From: CAUZIB01 sp963578805
GTDB taxonomy: Bacteria; Acidobacteriota; Vicinamibacteria; Vicinamibacterales; UBA8438
Assembly (NCBI GenBank): GCA_963578805.1
Contig: CAUZDY010000015.1
Span: 1 to 64,000, forward strand
Direction: 5' to 3'
DNA length: 64,000 nt
The position numbers and the translations under genes were made by a program. Below are positions 34,444 through 43,455 of this stretch, in pieces; position 1 is the first letter of the stretch; the number at the start of each line of letters is the position of its first letter. The notes below the pieces were generated by a model that was not told where the DNA came from, did no database searches, and saw only the letters and a list, made by a program, of their open reading frames with translations.

Positions 34444-35486
34444 TCGATTTCAAGCTAGCCCGGCAGGTGATTTCGAGGGCAGTACCCACTGCATTTCCTG
34501 CAGCGGTGGTCAATGTCGGACACCACGATGAGGTTCTCTGGCAAGAGCCATTCGGTGTACTGAGCCACAAACCTGAGGCGCCGGCGACACGACTTGAAAC
34601 CATTTTTGATCTCGCCTCGTTGACGAAAGTACTCGCCACGGCGACCGTCGCGATGACCGCAGTCGACAACCGGCGGCTCGCGCTTGAGGATCCCGTGAGT
34701 CACTGGATCCCAGGATGGCGTAGTCAAGACCGAAAGGTCGTTAACGTTGGCGACCTCTTAGCGCACGCTTCCGGCTTAACAGGACACCTGCCCTTTTATC
34801 GTGACCATCGGGGACGGGCTGAGTTTGAAGATGCTATCTGCACATTGCCGCTCGAATATGTCCCGCGGTCACGGTCAATTTATAGTGACCTCGGGTTCAT
34901 TCTTCTTGGTTTCCTTCTCGAAGACGCCGGCGGAACCTCTCTGCAGGCGCAGTTCGATCAACTTGTGAAAGATCACCGATGGGGTGAGCTCTGTTTTAGG
35001 CCAAATGTTACGTTCCGTGACCGTATTGCACCGACGGAGGTTGACTCCTGGCGCGGTCGTCTCCTGATTGGAGAGGTCGATGATGAGAACACTTGGGCAC
35101 TGAGCGGCGTCGCCGGTCATGCTGGCCTATTCGGAACGGCGCTTGCGGTCGGGAGATTCGCGCAAACAGTTCTACAGCAGGCCAGAGGCGGCACGCCGCT
35201 CTCGCAGTCAGAAACTTTTCACCGGTTTATCACCCGTACCACCGTGCCTAAGAGCTCCCGCGCACTCGGCTGGGACACCATGTTGCCGACCTCGTCATGC
35301 GGGACCCGAATGTCAACCACTGCAATCGGACACACCGGCTTTACAGGAACCTCACTGTGGATCGATATCGAGGCCGACCTGTATGTGGTGCTGTTGACGA
35401 ATCGAGTCTGCCCTTCCCGTACGAACGACGCTATTCTTGATGTCCGGCCGGCATTTCACGATGCCGTTATCGCCGCGCTCATCTGA
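34440..35486 (+). CDS. Class C beta-lactamase-fold serine hydrolase, AmiE/YbbE-like
   Basis: A 348-residue serine hydrolase. SxxK is SLTK (Ser60, Lys63), the second motif is YSD (Tyr148) and the third is HTG (His299). Phrases such as IYSDLGFILLG, 'DDENTWALSGVAGHAGLF', 'GWDTMLP' and 'GHTGFTGTSLWIDIE' are typical of the AmiE/YbbE clade, whose Bacillus member removes the stem peptide from MurNAc. No signal peptide is seen, so it may act in the cytoplasm on an imported substrate. ATG overlaps the upstream symporter stop by 4 bases. The assignment to muropeptide hydrolysis is inference. Confidence 0.75.
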   Translation: MIDFKLARQVISRAVPTAFPAAVVNVGHHDEVLWQEPFGVLSHKPEAPATRLETIFDLASLTKVLATATVAMTAVDNRRLALEDPVSHWIPGWRSQDRKVVNVGDLLAHASGLTGHLPFYRDHRGRAEFEDAICTLPLEYVPRSRSIYSDLGFILLGFLLEDAGGTSLQAQFDQLVKDHRWGELCFRPNVTFRDRIAPTEVDSWRGRLLIGEVDDENTWALSGVAGHAGLFGTALAVGRFAQTVLQQARGGTPLSQSETFHRFITRTTVPKSSRALGWDTMLPTSSCGTRMSTTAIGHTGFTGTSLWIDIEADLYVVLLTNRVCPSRTNDAILDVRPAFHDAVIAALI

Positions 35487-37213
35487 TGCGTCTTACGCTT
35501 CTCGATTGGTTCGTGCTCATAGCGATGCTCGCGATCCCGATGGTTGTCTCGCTCTGGCATTACCGGCGCGCCGGCTCAGACCTCGGGCAATTCTTTCTTT
35601 CTGGACGCGACCTCCCATGGTGGCTAGCCGGCACGTCAATGGTAGCGACGACGTTCGCGGCCGATACCCCACTGGTCGTGACGGGTCTTGTCGCGACAAA
35701 CGGCATATCCGGGAACTGGCTCTGGTGGAACGCGGGGTTGGGCAGCATGTTGACCGTCTTTTTCTTCGCGAGGCTCTGGCGTCGCGCCGGCATCGTAACC
35801 GACATCGAGTTTACAGAGCTGCGATACACCGGTCGCCTGGCAGCACTCCTTCGTATTTTTCGTGCGTTTTATCTGGGCCTACCACTCAACTGCCTGATCA
35901 TTGGGTGGGTCAACCTGGCCATGTCAAAGGTTTTATCAATCACGCTTGGATGGGATCAGTTCACAGCAGTCTTCCTGGGTCTGGCGGCCACGGGTCTCTA
36001 CGCCTCTCTGGCCGGCCTACGAGGAGTGGTGATAACGGATTTCATACAGTTTGGCTTCGCGATGGCTGGCTCCGTCGCCCTCGCTTGGTTTGCACTGACT
36101 CATGCTGACGTCGGGGGCCTCGACGGACTGATAGCCCGGTTACCCTCATCAACTTTTGAGCTTCTCCCCCGAATTGCAGTCGGCGGCTCGGCGAGCGAGA
36201 CACTTGCATTACCGGTCGCTGCATTCATGGCCTACCTGGGAGTCCAATGGTGGGCCAGTTGGTATCCCGGCCAGGAACCCGGCGGCGGGGGTTATGTCGC
36301 CCAGCGGATAATGTCGACACGAGACGAGCGTCACTCCTTGTTTGCAATGCTGTGGTTTACCGTAGTCCACTACTGCATCCGACCATGGCCGTGGGTGCTT
36401 GTGGCGCTCGCGTCTCTCGTGCTCTACCCTGGCCTGGTTGATCCAGAGTCTGGATACGCTCTGGTCATGCGTGATCACCTTCCGATCGGATGGCGCGGGT
36501 TGTTGGTCGGTGCCTTCTTTGCTGCCTACATGTCGACGGTCTCCACCCAGTTAAACTGGGGCGCCTCGTATCTTGTGAATGACATTTATTCGCGGTTTCT
36601 CCATCGTGCGGCATCCAGCCTAGAGCTCGTACGTGCGTCTCGGATCGCTACGCTGGCGATCATGGCTCTCAGTGCCGTCGTAACGTTCTACTTGGAGAAC
36701 GTCCGCCAAGCGTGGGAGTTCGCCTTAGAATCGGGGGCAGGGGTCGGGCTCGTTCTGATTCTTCGATGGTACTGGTGGAGGATCAATGCTGCGTCAGAGC
36801 TCTCGGCGCTCCTCGCGGCGGCAATCGGATTTGTCGGGCTTCGCGTGTTTACGGATATCCCGTTTCCCGATTCACTACTCTATCTCGTGCCATGGACAAC
36901 GGCCTGTTGGCTCACCGTTACCTGGTTGACCCCTGCCGAACCTATGTCGCATCTCGCTGCCTTCTACACCAAGGTCAGACCGGCTGGCCCAGGATGGGCT
37001 CCGGTCGTTGCGGTCGTAAATGGAGGCTCTCCCAGACCTGAGTCACTGACTCTGATGTGGCTGGACTGGGTGGCTGGATGCATCGTGGTATACGGCATGC
37101 TCTTCGGCGTAGCCGGTCTCTTGTTCGGTTCGCCGGCTCGGGCGAGCGGAGCGCTCTTCGGAGCATTTCTCGCCGGCATCTGGCTGTATCGAGACCTGAC
37201 AACGAAGAATTAA
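35486..37213 (+). CDS. Sodium:solute symporter (SSS family), second copy
   Basis: A 575-residue SSS transporter with about 14 helices. 'FFLSGRDLPWWLAGTSMVATTFAADTPLVVTGLV' at about 32-65 is the N-terminal signature, and 'FFAAYMSTVSTQLNWGASYLVND' near 345 marks the Na+ site. It differs from the first symporter in length and sequence, so it is not a recent duplication. ATG shares one base with the hydrolase stop (TGATG), so all three genes are co-translated. Confidence 0.88.
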   Translation: MRLTLLDWFVLIAMLAIPMVVSLWHYRRAGSDLGQFFLSGRDLPWWLAGTSMVATTFAADTPLVVTGLVATNGISGNWLWWNAGLGSMLTVFFFARLWRRAGIVTDIEFTELRYTGRLAALLRIFRAFYLGLPLNCLIIGWVNLAMSKVLSITLGWDQFTAVFLGLAATGLYASLAGLRGVVITDFIQFGFAMAGSVALAWFALTHADVGGLDGLIARLPSSTFELLPRIAVGGSASETLALPVAAFMAYLGVQWWASWYPGQEPGGGGYVAQRIMSTRDERHSLFAMLWFTVVHYCIRPWPWVLVALASLVLYPGLVDPESGYALVMRDHLPIGWRGLLVGAFFAAYMSTVSTQLNWGASYLVNDIYSRFLHRAASSLELVRASRIATLAIMALSAVVTFYLENVRQAWEFALESGAGVGLVLILRWYWWRINAASELSALLAAAIGFVGLRVFTDIPFPDSLLYLVPWTTACWLTVTWLTPAEPMSHLAAFYTKVRPAGPGWAPVVAVVNGGSPRPESLTLMWLDWVAGCIVVYGMLFGVAGLLFGSPARASGALFGAFLAGIWLYRDLTTKN

Positions 37214-37269
37214 AACCAGCAGTCAGAGCCCCTGAATCGTTCCGGCTGTCACCCTCAGGGTTGTAGCGG

Positions 37270-37992
37270 TTACCTATCGATCAATCCCGACGTCCCGACG
37301 TCTCTCGACCCTCTAGCTCGATCGGCTTCTCTGATTCCATCAACGCCTCGACCCGGACGAAATAGTGAGGCTTCTGCCTCCGATCCGGTTCTACCCGATC
37401 CGCGCCGAGATGGTTGAATTCCGGTGTCCAAGACACCGGTGTCAGGTTCAGTCGCACTCGGTGCGTAGACAAAGAACCACTCGTCGTATTGCTCTTGATT
37501 GTTATAGCTCCGCAAAGATGCCTCCTCGCTCAGACTGACCACTCCGACCACGCCACCTGAGCGGTCCTCTCCGAATTGGCTCCGTTCGGTGCTTTGCGCT
37601 CCGCCACCGGTATCGCCTAGTGACTCACCGGGCCGGTCGCCCGTTGCCGGCACATTTCGTATGTCTGCTATTTGAGAGAAATAAACGACGCGAAAGTCTC
37701 CGCCATCGGTCATCGGATCGGCATAGAGCTTTCGAAGGAATCTTCGCTCGACGAGGGTCTCAAAATCTGACGGATTGGCTCCGACGTAGCGCCGCTGGTA
37801 TAGCTCTACCGCTCGTGCGTACTGCTCGCCTCGAAAGATTAACTCAGCTTCACGTTCACGTTTCACTGTTTGATTCCACACCGGTAGGAGGATTGACGAC
37901 AGGACTCCCATCATTCCAAGCAGAACAAGAAGTCCTGCCATGGCGTACCCTCTCGCGTCACGCAATCGTCCCCGTACCAAAAGTCGACACAT
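37270..37992 (-). CDS. Atypical type II secretion/pilus pseudopilin
   Basis: A 240-residue protein with a prepilin-like N-terminus: RG then YAMAGLLVLLGMMGVLSSILLP. The residue at position +5 of the mature chain is Gly rather than the conserved Glu, as in tip pseudopilins that lack Glu5. A helix (QTVKREREAELIFRGEQYARAVELYQRR) and a soluble domain with 'RRFLRKLYADPMTDGGDFRVVYFS' follow, then a long low-complexity tail (from about 130). The start at 37992 gives a short leader; an upstream ATG at 38070 is less likely. It is last in the cluster and opposite a lipoprotein gene. Confidence 0.7.
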   Translation of the reverse strand: MCRLLVRGRLRDARGYAMAGLLVLLGMMGVLSSILLPVWNQTVKREREAELIFRGEQYARAVELYQRRYVGANPSDFETLVERRFLRKLYADPMTDGGDFRVVYFSQIADIRNVPATGDRPGESLGDTGGGAQSTERSQFGEDRSGGVVGVVSLSEEASLRSYNNQEQYDEWFFVYAPSATEPDTGVLDTGIQPSRRGSGRTGSEAEASLFRPGRGVDGIREADRARGSRDVGTSGLIDR

Positions 37993-38051
37993 GTCTATAG
38001 AATGAATCTCAATCTTCCGAATGTCGGGAGCGCTGGCCGTGTTCGCCGCAT

Positions 38052-38447
38052 ATGCGATTTTCTTTTTCATGGTCCGCTCTTGCGCTCATTCTGGCCTACC
38101 TGTTCGGTGTGCAGGGCTGCGAGAACCTCCCACTCTTGGCGCCGACTGAATCGACGATCATTGTCGTGGTCAGCGATCCCGTGATCCCTGTCGATGGAGA
38201 AGCGGTCATCACGGCGGTAGTGACGGAATCGGTCGGTACGCCGGTACAAAATGACACCCTAGTGACCTTCTCGACCACGCTCGGAACCGTGAATCCGCAG
38301 GAGAGCCAAACCCAGGACGGTCGGGCCACGACCCGACTATTGGATGGGAAGACGGTCGGCACCGCTACGGTTACCGCGTTCTCCGGTCAATCGATATCCA
38401 GAGCTGTATCGGTCCGAATCGGACCGATACCCCCTCCCTCGCCGTAG
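38052..38447 (+). CDS. Lipoprotein with a bacterial Ig-like (invasin/Big_1-like) domain
   Basis: A 131-residue predicted lipoprotein: signal sequence with lipobox VQGC (Cys about 23), then one Ig-like domain of the Big_1 type (IPVDGEAVITAVVTESVGTPVQNDTLVTFSTTLGTVNP ... GRATTRLLDGKTVGTATVTAFSG) and a Pro/Ser tail. It stands alone on the plus strand between pseudopilin genes of the minus strand and may be an outer-membrane partner of the pilus/secretion system. Function unknown. Confidence 0.65.
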   Translation: MRFSFSWSALALILAYLFGVQGCENLPLLAPTESTIIVVVSDPVIPVDGEAVITAVVTESVGTPVQNDTLVTFSTTLGTVNPQESQTQDGRATTRLLDGKTVGTATVTAFSGQSISRAVSVRIGPIPPPSP

Positions 38448-38467
38448 ACCGAGCACACAGCTGCCCG

Positions 38468-38875
38468 CTACCAGTCTACGTACACCGTTCCGTCGAGCGC
38501 CGTTCCCTCGTAGGTCGTCTTGACATCGAAGACACCCTGCGCCAGCGGATCGTTCGGATCCAGTTCGGCCAGAATTGGCTCCCACGTGTCCTCTGAGTTT
38601 GTGAATGGATCAAGCGGCATCGCCCGTAAATACCCATCGGTCACCAGCGTCCCTAGAGCGGAAGGATATTGTTGCTTATCGGCGTAATACTGATCGATCG
38701 CGTCACGCATCTGAAACAGGTCTACCTTAAGCACCGCCTCGCGCGAACGAGTAATTGCGTTACGATAGCCGGCCACGGCGATAGTCGACAGAATAACAAT
38801 CAGCGACATGACGACCGTCAGTTCGACGAGCGTAAACCCACCGTGACGGCGTGCCCAGCAGTGCGCTGCTACCAC
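38468..38875 (-). CDS. gspG: Pseudopilin GspG-like
   Basis: A 135-residue type II secretion major pseudopilin-like protein. Prepilin motif RRHGG then FTLVELTVVMSLIVIL (Glu5 present), followed by the GspG-type soluble domain with 'MRDAIDQYYADKQQYPSALGTLVTDGYLRAMPLDPFTNSEDTW' and a final 'GTVYVDW'. GTG at 38875 overlaps the stop of the previous pseudopilin (GTGGTAG). Confidence 0.85.
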   Translation of the reverse strand: MVAAHCWARRHGGFTLVELTVVMSLIVILSTIAVAGYRNAITRSREAVLKVDLFQMRDAIDQYYADKQQYPSALGTLVTDGYLRAMPLDPFTNSEDTWEPILAELDPNDPLAQGVFDVKTTYEGTALDGTVYVDW

Positions 38876-39369
38876 TCCCGATACCTCGTCCCATCTAGCG
38901 CCGTTCCGCGTGCTCGAGAATAGACGTCGTACACATTTCCTCCGCCCCACGCGGTCGCCGTCGGGGAGTCTTGATAGGATCTTAGCCCCCAATCAGTGCT
39001 CTTCGTGACCGGGTCGATCGGCATGCGACGCAAGAATTTGATCTTCCGCCCGGTAGCGTCGTTTCTAGCTTCGACCCCCTCGACGAGAATATCCAAATCA
39101 GGTGGGTACCCTTCACTTTCTGAGTCCACGTTTGTCCCGCCGATCACTCCTAAGTCGTCAGCGTCCTTGTAAGCATCGATCGCCGTTCGTATTTCGCGGA
39201 GCGCCCGACGCAGTTCAGATTCCCGTTGGCGTTGAACTGTGAGCTGGCTCAGGGGAACAATTACAGAAGCAAGAATCAAAAGAATTACGGTGACGACCAG
39301 TAGTTCAACGAACGAATAACCGCGCTCGCTCGACGAGTGGAAAGACCGGGGCCGAAAATGTAATGTCAT
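38869..39369 (-). CDS. Pseudopilin, GspG-like, second
   Basis: A 166-residue prepilin-like protein. Cleavage motif SERG then YSFVELLVVTVILLILASVIVP (Glu5 present), a long helix (RQRESELRRALREIRTAIDAYKDA), then a GspG-like domain with 'GRKIKFLRRMPIDPVTKSTDWGLRSY' and 'ALDGTRYREW'. It lies between the secretin gene and the next pseudopilin on the same strand, 20 bases after the secretin stop. Confidence 0.83.
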   Translation of the reverse strand: MTLHFRPRSFHSSSERGYSFVELLVVTVILLILASVIVPLSQLTVQRQRESELRRALREIRTAIDAYKDADDLGVIGGTNVDSESEGYPPDLDILVEGVEARNDATGRKIKFLRRMPIDPVTKSTDWGLRSYQDSPTATAWGGGNVYDVYSRARGTALDGTRYREW

Positions 39370-39389
39370 CCCATCATGCGGCTAGTCAG

Positions 39390-41675
39390 TCAGCGTACGC
39401 TCACGGTCGTCGGTTTAAAGCTCAACATCAACGGAGCTCCCGTCGATGTCAACCCAAGCCCGCTCGTCGACAGGATGGATACGCCTTGCGCGACCGGTTT
39501 AAACATCACACGAGCAACCAGTCCTGATCCCGCCGCCCCCGTTCGATCACCCATTCTTGTCAGCGCTAAATCTATTCGTCCTGTTTCAGGATTTACGTCC
39601 TGGGCGAAAGTGACGTCCACACTTCCCTGTTTCATAAAGCTTCCTTCCTCGATTGTACTTACGCGAAGCACCTCGGGATCGAACGTCAAACTGAGGCTTA
39701 ACGTGGACAGTTGAGACGCTCCGCTAATTGAGATCGGAACCGTGTAGTTCCCGCTTCCGAGTGTTACCTGAGTTCCGGCCACGGGCACAATCTCGACCTG
39801 TGGCCGAAGCGTCGCAGGGTCAGCTCCAAATACAAGTCCAGGCGTCGGTGTCGCGGTGACGTCATCACCTCCAGAATCAATCGGGTCAGGAGCCGCACCA
39901 TCCGCTGGTGAGATGAGCGGTGGCGGTCCAGTGACACCCATGTTTTGTTGTGTTCCGATAAAAATCGGACTGACATCCCGTTGTGTCACCTCATGGGTTC
40001 GAACAATTCTCGGTGTTAGCAGCATAATTATGTCGGTCGAGCTGATCGACTGGTCGTTCGACGAGAAAAGCTGCCGGATGAGCGGCAAATTCAGTATGCC
40101 AGGAAATCCGCGTAACGAGCGGCGATCCTCTTCCCGCAGCAACCCGGCCAAGAGATTCGATTCGCCGTCTCTCAGCCGGAGCCGAGTGATCACGCGACGT
40201 GTCCCAAATGTTGGCAGCGCCTGTCCGGCCACATCGATATTCGCGCCCAGCGTGCTGTTCTCGACCTCCAGGTCCAGGATGATCTCATTATCGTAGGTCA
40301 CTCGAGGTGTCATGAGCAGATTCACACCGACGGATCGATACTCAAATGACGTCAGCGGGTTAACTGCCACACCACCGGTTGCGATCGCGGTGAACGACGT
40401 CGACGGCACCGGGATGTCGTCACCAAGGTTCAGCGTGAGTTGAGTCCCTTCCTGTCCTCGTAACTGCGGCTTTGCGACCAATCTTGTTTCTGAATCCGAT
40501 TCCAGAAAATTGATAATCGCGGCTGGTACTGCGAGGTAGAAATCGGACGGGCTGATTCCATTCGAGAGCAGGTTTGCATTAAATGGCGACGACGCCACCG
40601 CATTCGGTGCGGTTCCGGTTGACCGCACGGACGCGGGCGAAAACAGCCCACCAATCGAGTACTGCGTTAGATCGAGTCCAAACTCCCGTGCGCGTTCGCG
40701 GTTCACCTCCAAAATCTGAACGTCAACCACCACTTCTGCTCGTGGTTTGTCGTTCGCCGCAATCACCTGCTCGATGATGGCCGCGACCGGAGTCGTAGCT
40801 CGAACTGTGATGGTGTTGGACGTGGTATTTGGAACGATCTGTGGTTGGATTGCCAGCGTTGGGGCCCGGACAACCTGGGTCAGAAGCGTTGCCAGTTCAG
40901 CGACGTCGGCGTGCGACACGTAGAACGTGCGAATCACCTGTTCTTCATATTGCGCCCTCTTTTGGGGTGTGTCGGGCACAATGATCACACTTCGTTTGTT
41001 AAGCACCTTGTAAAAGTGCTGATTAGCCCTCAAAATCTGGTCTAACGCTTCTTCGATCGTTACCTCTTCCAATTGAACCGTGTACGCACGGTCTTGAAAC
41101 TGCTGGTCATAGGTCACATTGATTCCTGTAGCGCTACCGATGAAATCTAAGATATCCCGAAGGCTCGCGTTGTTGAATTGAAAACCCAGGAGATCACCGG
41201 ACGCCGGATCCAAGAGTGGAGGTTCTGAGTCTACCCGCGCCTGTTCGCGCAGAAGCTCCATCGCCGAAGGCGGTCGCAACGATTCGACGAGGCTTCGAAT
41301 TCGTCGTTCAAGAGACGCCACGATGGCGATGAGCTGGCCATTCGTGGGATCGAACCGGCTTGCGCGGCGATATTCAGCCAACGCCTCTGGGAGCTCATCA
41401 CGGCTGTCGTGCTCACGAGCCCGCGCGAAATGTACCGCCGCCGCGCGTTGCATCGCCCGTTCGAGAGCGATTCGATACCGGGGGTCACCGGGTTTATCCT
41501 GGAGAGCCTGCCTGTAGAACTCGACGGCCGCTTCCCAATTTTCGAGGTCTGCTGCGGCGTTACCCTCCCGAAATGCTCCCGCTGAAGCGCAGCCAGAGAG
41601 TAACGTCACCGCCAATAGCAAACCAGTCAGGCGAGCGAGCGATCCGCACCGAAGATGTCGCCCCAGGTTTCTCAC
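39390..41675 (-). CDS. gspD: Secretin (GspD/PilQ type) with C-terminal cohesin domain
   Basis: A 761-residue outer-membrane secretin. Lipobox LLSGC near residue 28, TPR-like repeats (about 35-115), N-domains with 'FQFNNASLRDILDFIGSATGINVTYDQ' near 165, the secretin channel (about 320-545, with VAKPQLRGQEGTQLTLNLGDDIPVP and 'LLTPRIV') and then a separate beta domain of about 120 residues resembling cohesin (about 637-761, LSLSLTFDPEVLRVSTIEEGSF). The secretin carries pilus or substrates through the outer membrane. GTG at 41675 with AGGAG upstream is preferred over an ORF start at 41768. The cohesin part may bind a dockerin-like partner. Confidence 0.88.
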   Translation of the reverse strand: MRNLGRHLRCGSLARLTGLLLAVTLLSGCASAGAFREGNAAADLENWEAAVEFYRQALQDKPGDPRYRIALERAMQRAAAVHFARAREHDSRDELPEALAEYRRASRFDPTNGQLIAIVASLERRIRSLVESLRPPSAMELLREQARVDSEPPLLDPASGDLLGFQFNNASLRDILDFIGSATGINVTYDQQFQDRAYTVQLEEVTIEEALDQILRANQHFYKVLNKRSVIIVPDTPQKRAQYEEQVIRTFYVSHADVAELATLLTQVVRAPTLAIQPQIVPNTTSNTITVRATTPVAAIIEQVIAANDKPRAEVVVDVQILEVNRERAREFGLDLTQYSIGGLFSPASVRSTGTAPNAVASSPFNANLLSNGISPSDFYLAVPAAIINFLESDSETRLVAKPQLRGQEGTQLTLNLGDDIPVPSTSFTAIATGGVAVNPLTSFEYRSVGVNLLMTPRVTYDNEIILDLEVENSTLGANIDVAGQALPTFGTRRVITRLRLRDGESNLLAGLLREEDRRSLRGFPGILNLPLIRQLFSSNDQSISSTDIIMLLTPRIVRTHEVTQRDVSPIFIGTQQNMGVTGPPPLISPADGAAPDPIDSGGDDVTATPTPGLVFGADPATLRPQVEIVPVAGTQVTLGSGNYTVPISISGASQLSTLSLSLTFDPEVLRVSTIEEGSFMKQGSVDVTFAQDVNPETGRIDLALTRMGDRTGAAGSGLVARVMFKPVAQGVSILSTSGLGLTSTGAPLMLSFKPTTVSVR

Positions 41676-41704
41676 TACATGTCTCCTACCCGCACACCTG
41701 ATGT

Positions 41705-42247
41705 CTAGGAATCGCCGAGTCTCAATACCTGCCGACGACCGTCGTCCACAGATTCGACTTCCACCCACGTCGGACCCAAACTCACAATCCGGTAGCGGCC
41801 TTCAAGAATCTCTCCCTCACGCCCGTGAAATACGACGTCACCATCAGTCAATACAGCGATGCGTTCGCCGGTTCCTAGCCCGTCGACGAGACCGATCATG
41901 CGCAGCCTATCACCGGATACGACCTCGGCGACGGAAGAGGCCGTTACCACTGGTTCACCAGTCCCTGACGGTAGCGCTTGATCCAGAACGGACGGTGCGG
42001 ACAAACTCGATCCACCCAATCGAAACGGGTTCCGAGGCCGCAGCGACATCTGCGGGCGGACCTGATCGATCGCCTCAAGCTGCACGGCCAGTTCAGCCTG
42101 CTCCACTGTATCCTGTGACGACCCACTGCTTATGTCAGTTTGCTCCATTGGAGCACCCAGAGTCGAGTCGACCTGCACGTCCTGACACGCTCCGCACACA
42201 AGAAACATCGCACAGGAGGTCACGACCCGTGTCCATGGCATTTTCAT
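41705..42247 (-). CDS. PilP-like lipoprotein of the pilus/secretion system
   Basis: A 180-residue predicted lipoprotein: signal with VCGAC lipobox (Cys about 21), then a low-complexity region, then RPRNPFRLGG (about 71) and a C-terminal beta domain with 'LRMIGLVDGLGTGERIAVLTDGDVVFHGREGEILEGRYRIVSLGPTWVEVE', the shape of PilP and GspC HR domains that link the inner-membrane platform to the secretin. The position just after PilO and before the secretin supports this. Confidence 0.7.
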   Translation of the reverse strand: MKMPWTRVVTSCAMFLVCGACQDVQVDSTLGAPMEQTDISSGSSQDTVEQAELAVQLEAIDQVRPQMSLRPRNPFRLGGSSLSAPSVLDQALPSGTGEPVVTASSVAEVVSGDRLRMIGLVDGLGTGERIAVLTDGDVVFHGREGEILEGRYRIVSLGPTWVEVESVDDGRRQVLRLGDS

Positions 42248-42259
42248 CGTTAGTTCCGG

Positions 42260-42829
42260 TCAGGCTCCGAGCGCAGCCCGATAGTAAGTCGACACACTGA
42301 GGGTTAGCCCCAAGGCTGCTTCCTCCTCACTTTGAATGAGCACGATTTCGTGAATGACGATGAACTCCGAGGCTTCTTCAACCGCCGCGATGAACGCACG
42401 AATGTCTGCCCACTCGCCGGTCAAAAGCATTGTCAGGCGTAAACGAATCAAGTTGCTGCCTTCCTCGTGATCAGACGAACCGTTGCGTCGCTCTATCCGA
42501 AGGTCGTGTGCGCTCGCAAATGCGGCGAGTCTTGCGTACGTGATTTCACGAGCACTTGCCAGGTCTCGCGGGAGAATCTCAGTATAGAAGCGCTCAAGTT
42601 GTTCACTGGTAACACTCATTTCGTCCGTCGTCCCTCGCGCAGCCCGGTAACTCCGCTGAGCCGTCGCGAGAGTCTGTGCCGAGGCTGCTTCGCGCTGACG
42701 TGCCTGAGCCGCACCAATCGTCAGGGGATATACTGCGAGCACGTGCAAACCCACAACCGCAGCGACCGACACTGCGACCGCTAAGAACGCAAGCCGCTTC
42801 TCAGCGACGATCCTGCGAAGCTGAATCAC
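42260..42829 (-). CDS. pilO: PilO-like (GspM-like) inner-membrane protein
   Basis: A 189-residue protein with one membrane helix at about 14-35 (FLAVAVSVAAVVGLHVLAVYPLT), a coiled-coil (residues about 40-70), and a ferredoxin-like domain with 'RLRLTMLLTGEWADIRAFIAAVEEASEFIVIHEIVLIQ' typical of PilO. It pairs with PilN and links PilM to PilP. ATG overlaps the pilN stop by 4 bases. Confidence 0.8.
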   Translation of the reverse strand: MIQLRRIVAEKRLAFLAVAVSVAAVVGLHVLAVYPLTIGAAQARQREAASAQTLATAQRSYRAARGTTDEMSVTSEQLERFYTEILPRDLASAREITYARLAAFASAHDLRIERRNGSSDHEEGSNLIRLRLTMLLTGEWADIRAFIAAVEEASEFIVIHEIVLIQSEEEAALGLTLSVSTYYRAALGA

Positions 42830-43422
42830 TGCGTCACCCCCTCGAGCGCTTCACCGTCGAACGCCTCACTGGGTATCGGTACATACTGTCCATAGAGAAC
42901 CGCTCGGTAGAGGCCGTCGTCCGTTACTTCCTCCTCGCGGGATAAAACGTCAGTAAACGCGCCGGTCCCCTCCAGTCGCTCGATAAATTGGCCAATCGCA
43001 TCGACGCTCTGACTGACAATACCCACCTGCGCACCGACAGTGCCGTCGATTACATCAGGACGCACGGATGTCAGCATGACATCGTTCGGAAGTGTGGCCT
43101 CGATTTGATTAAGGAAGCCAGTCCACGAAAACATCCGCTGGTCGATCAGGAGATTCACTTCAAGAGAGGCAGCGACAAGCCGGTAGAGCTCCGTTGTTCC
43201 CGCCCCGCGCTTGAGTATCGCCGTCTGGTTAAGGATCTCCTGCGTCCGCTCCTCATTCGATTTGGACGCCTCTATCAGAGCTGCCCGCTCCTGGAGCAAA
43301 TCAGACAACGCTATCCAGCCAGTCATCAAAAAAAATGCTGCGACTAGGGCGATGCTCCATAAGACCACGTGGATCGCTCTCTCGTTGTAGAACGGTCTCG
43401 TCGCAAGATTTGTCCGCAACAT
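42826..43422 (-). CDS. pilN: PilN-like inner-membrane protein
   Basis: A 198-residue protein with short cytoplasmic N-terminus (TNLATRPFYNER, which binds PilM), one membrane helix (about 21-43, VVLWSIALVAAFFLMTGWIAL), a coiled-coil and a ferredoxin-like domain (about 95-160). It forms the inner-membrane alignment complex with PilO. It lies 33 bases after pilM. Confidence 0.82.
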   Translation of the reverse strand: MLRTNLATRPFYNERAIHVVLWSIALVAAFFLMTGWIALSDLLQERAALIEASKSNEERTQEILNQTAILKRGAGTTELYRLVAASLEVNLLIDQRMFSWTGFLNQIEATLPNDVMLTSVRPDVIDGTVGAQVGIVSQSVDAIGQFIERLEGTGAFTDVLSREEEVTDDGLYRAVLYGQYVPIPSEAFDGEALEGVTQ

Positions 43423-43455
43423 CTCAGAATCAGATTCGCCGTCTATTCACGCCGC

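Noticed and set aside
37230..37260. CCCTGA/TCAGGG hairpin between the second symporter and the pseudopilin
   Set aside because: Six-base stem with a 19-base loop and no T-run; too weak to call a terminator.
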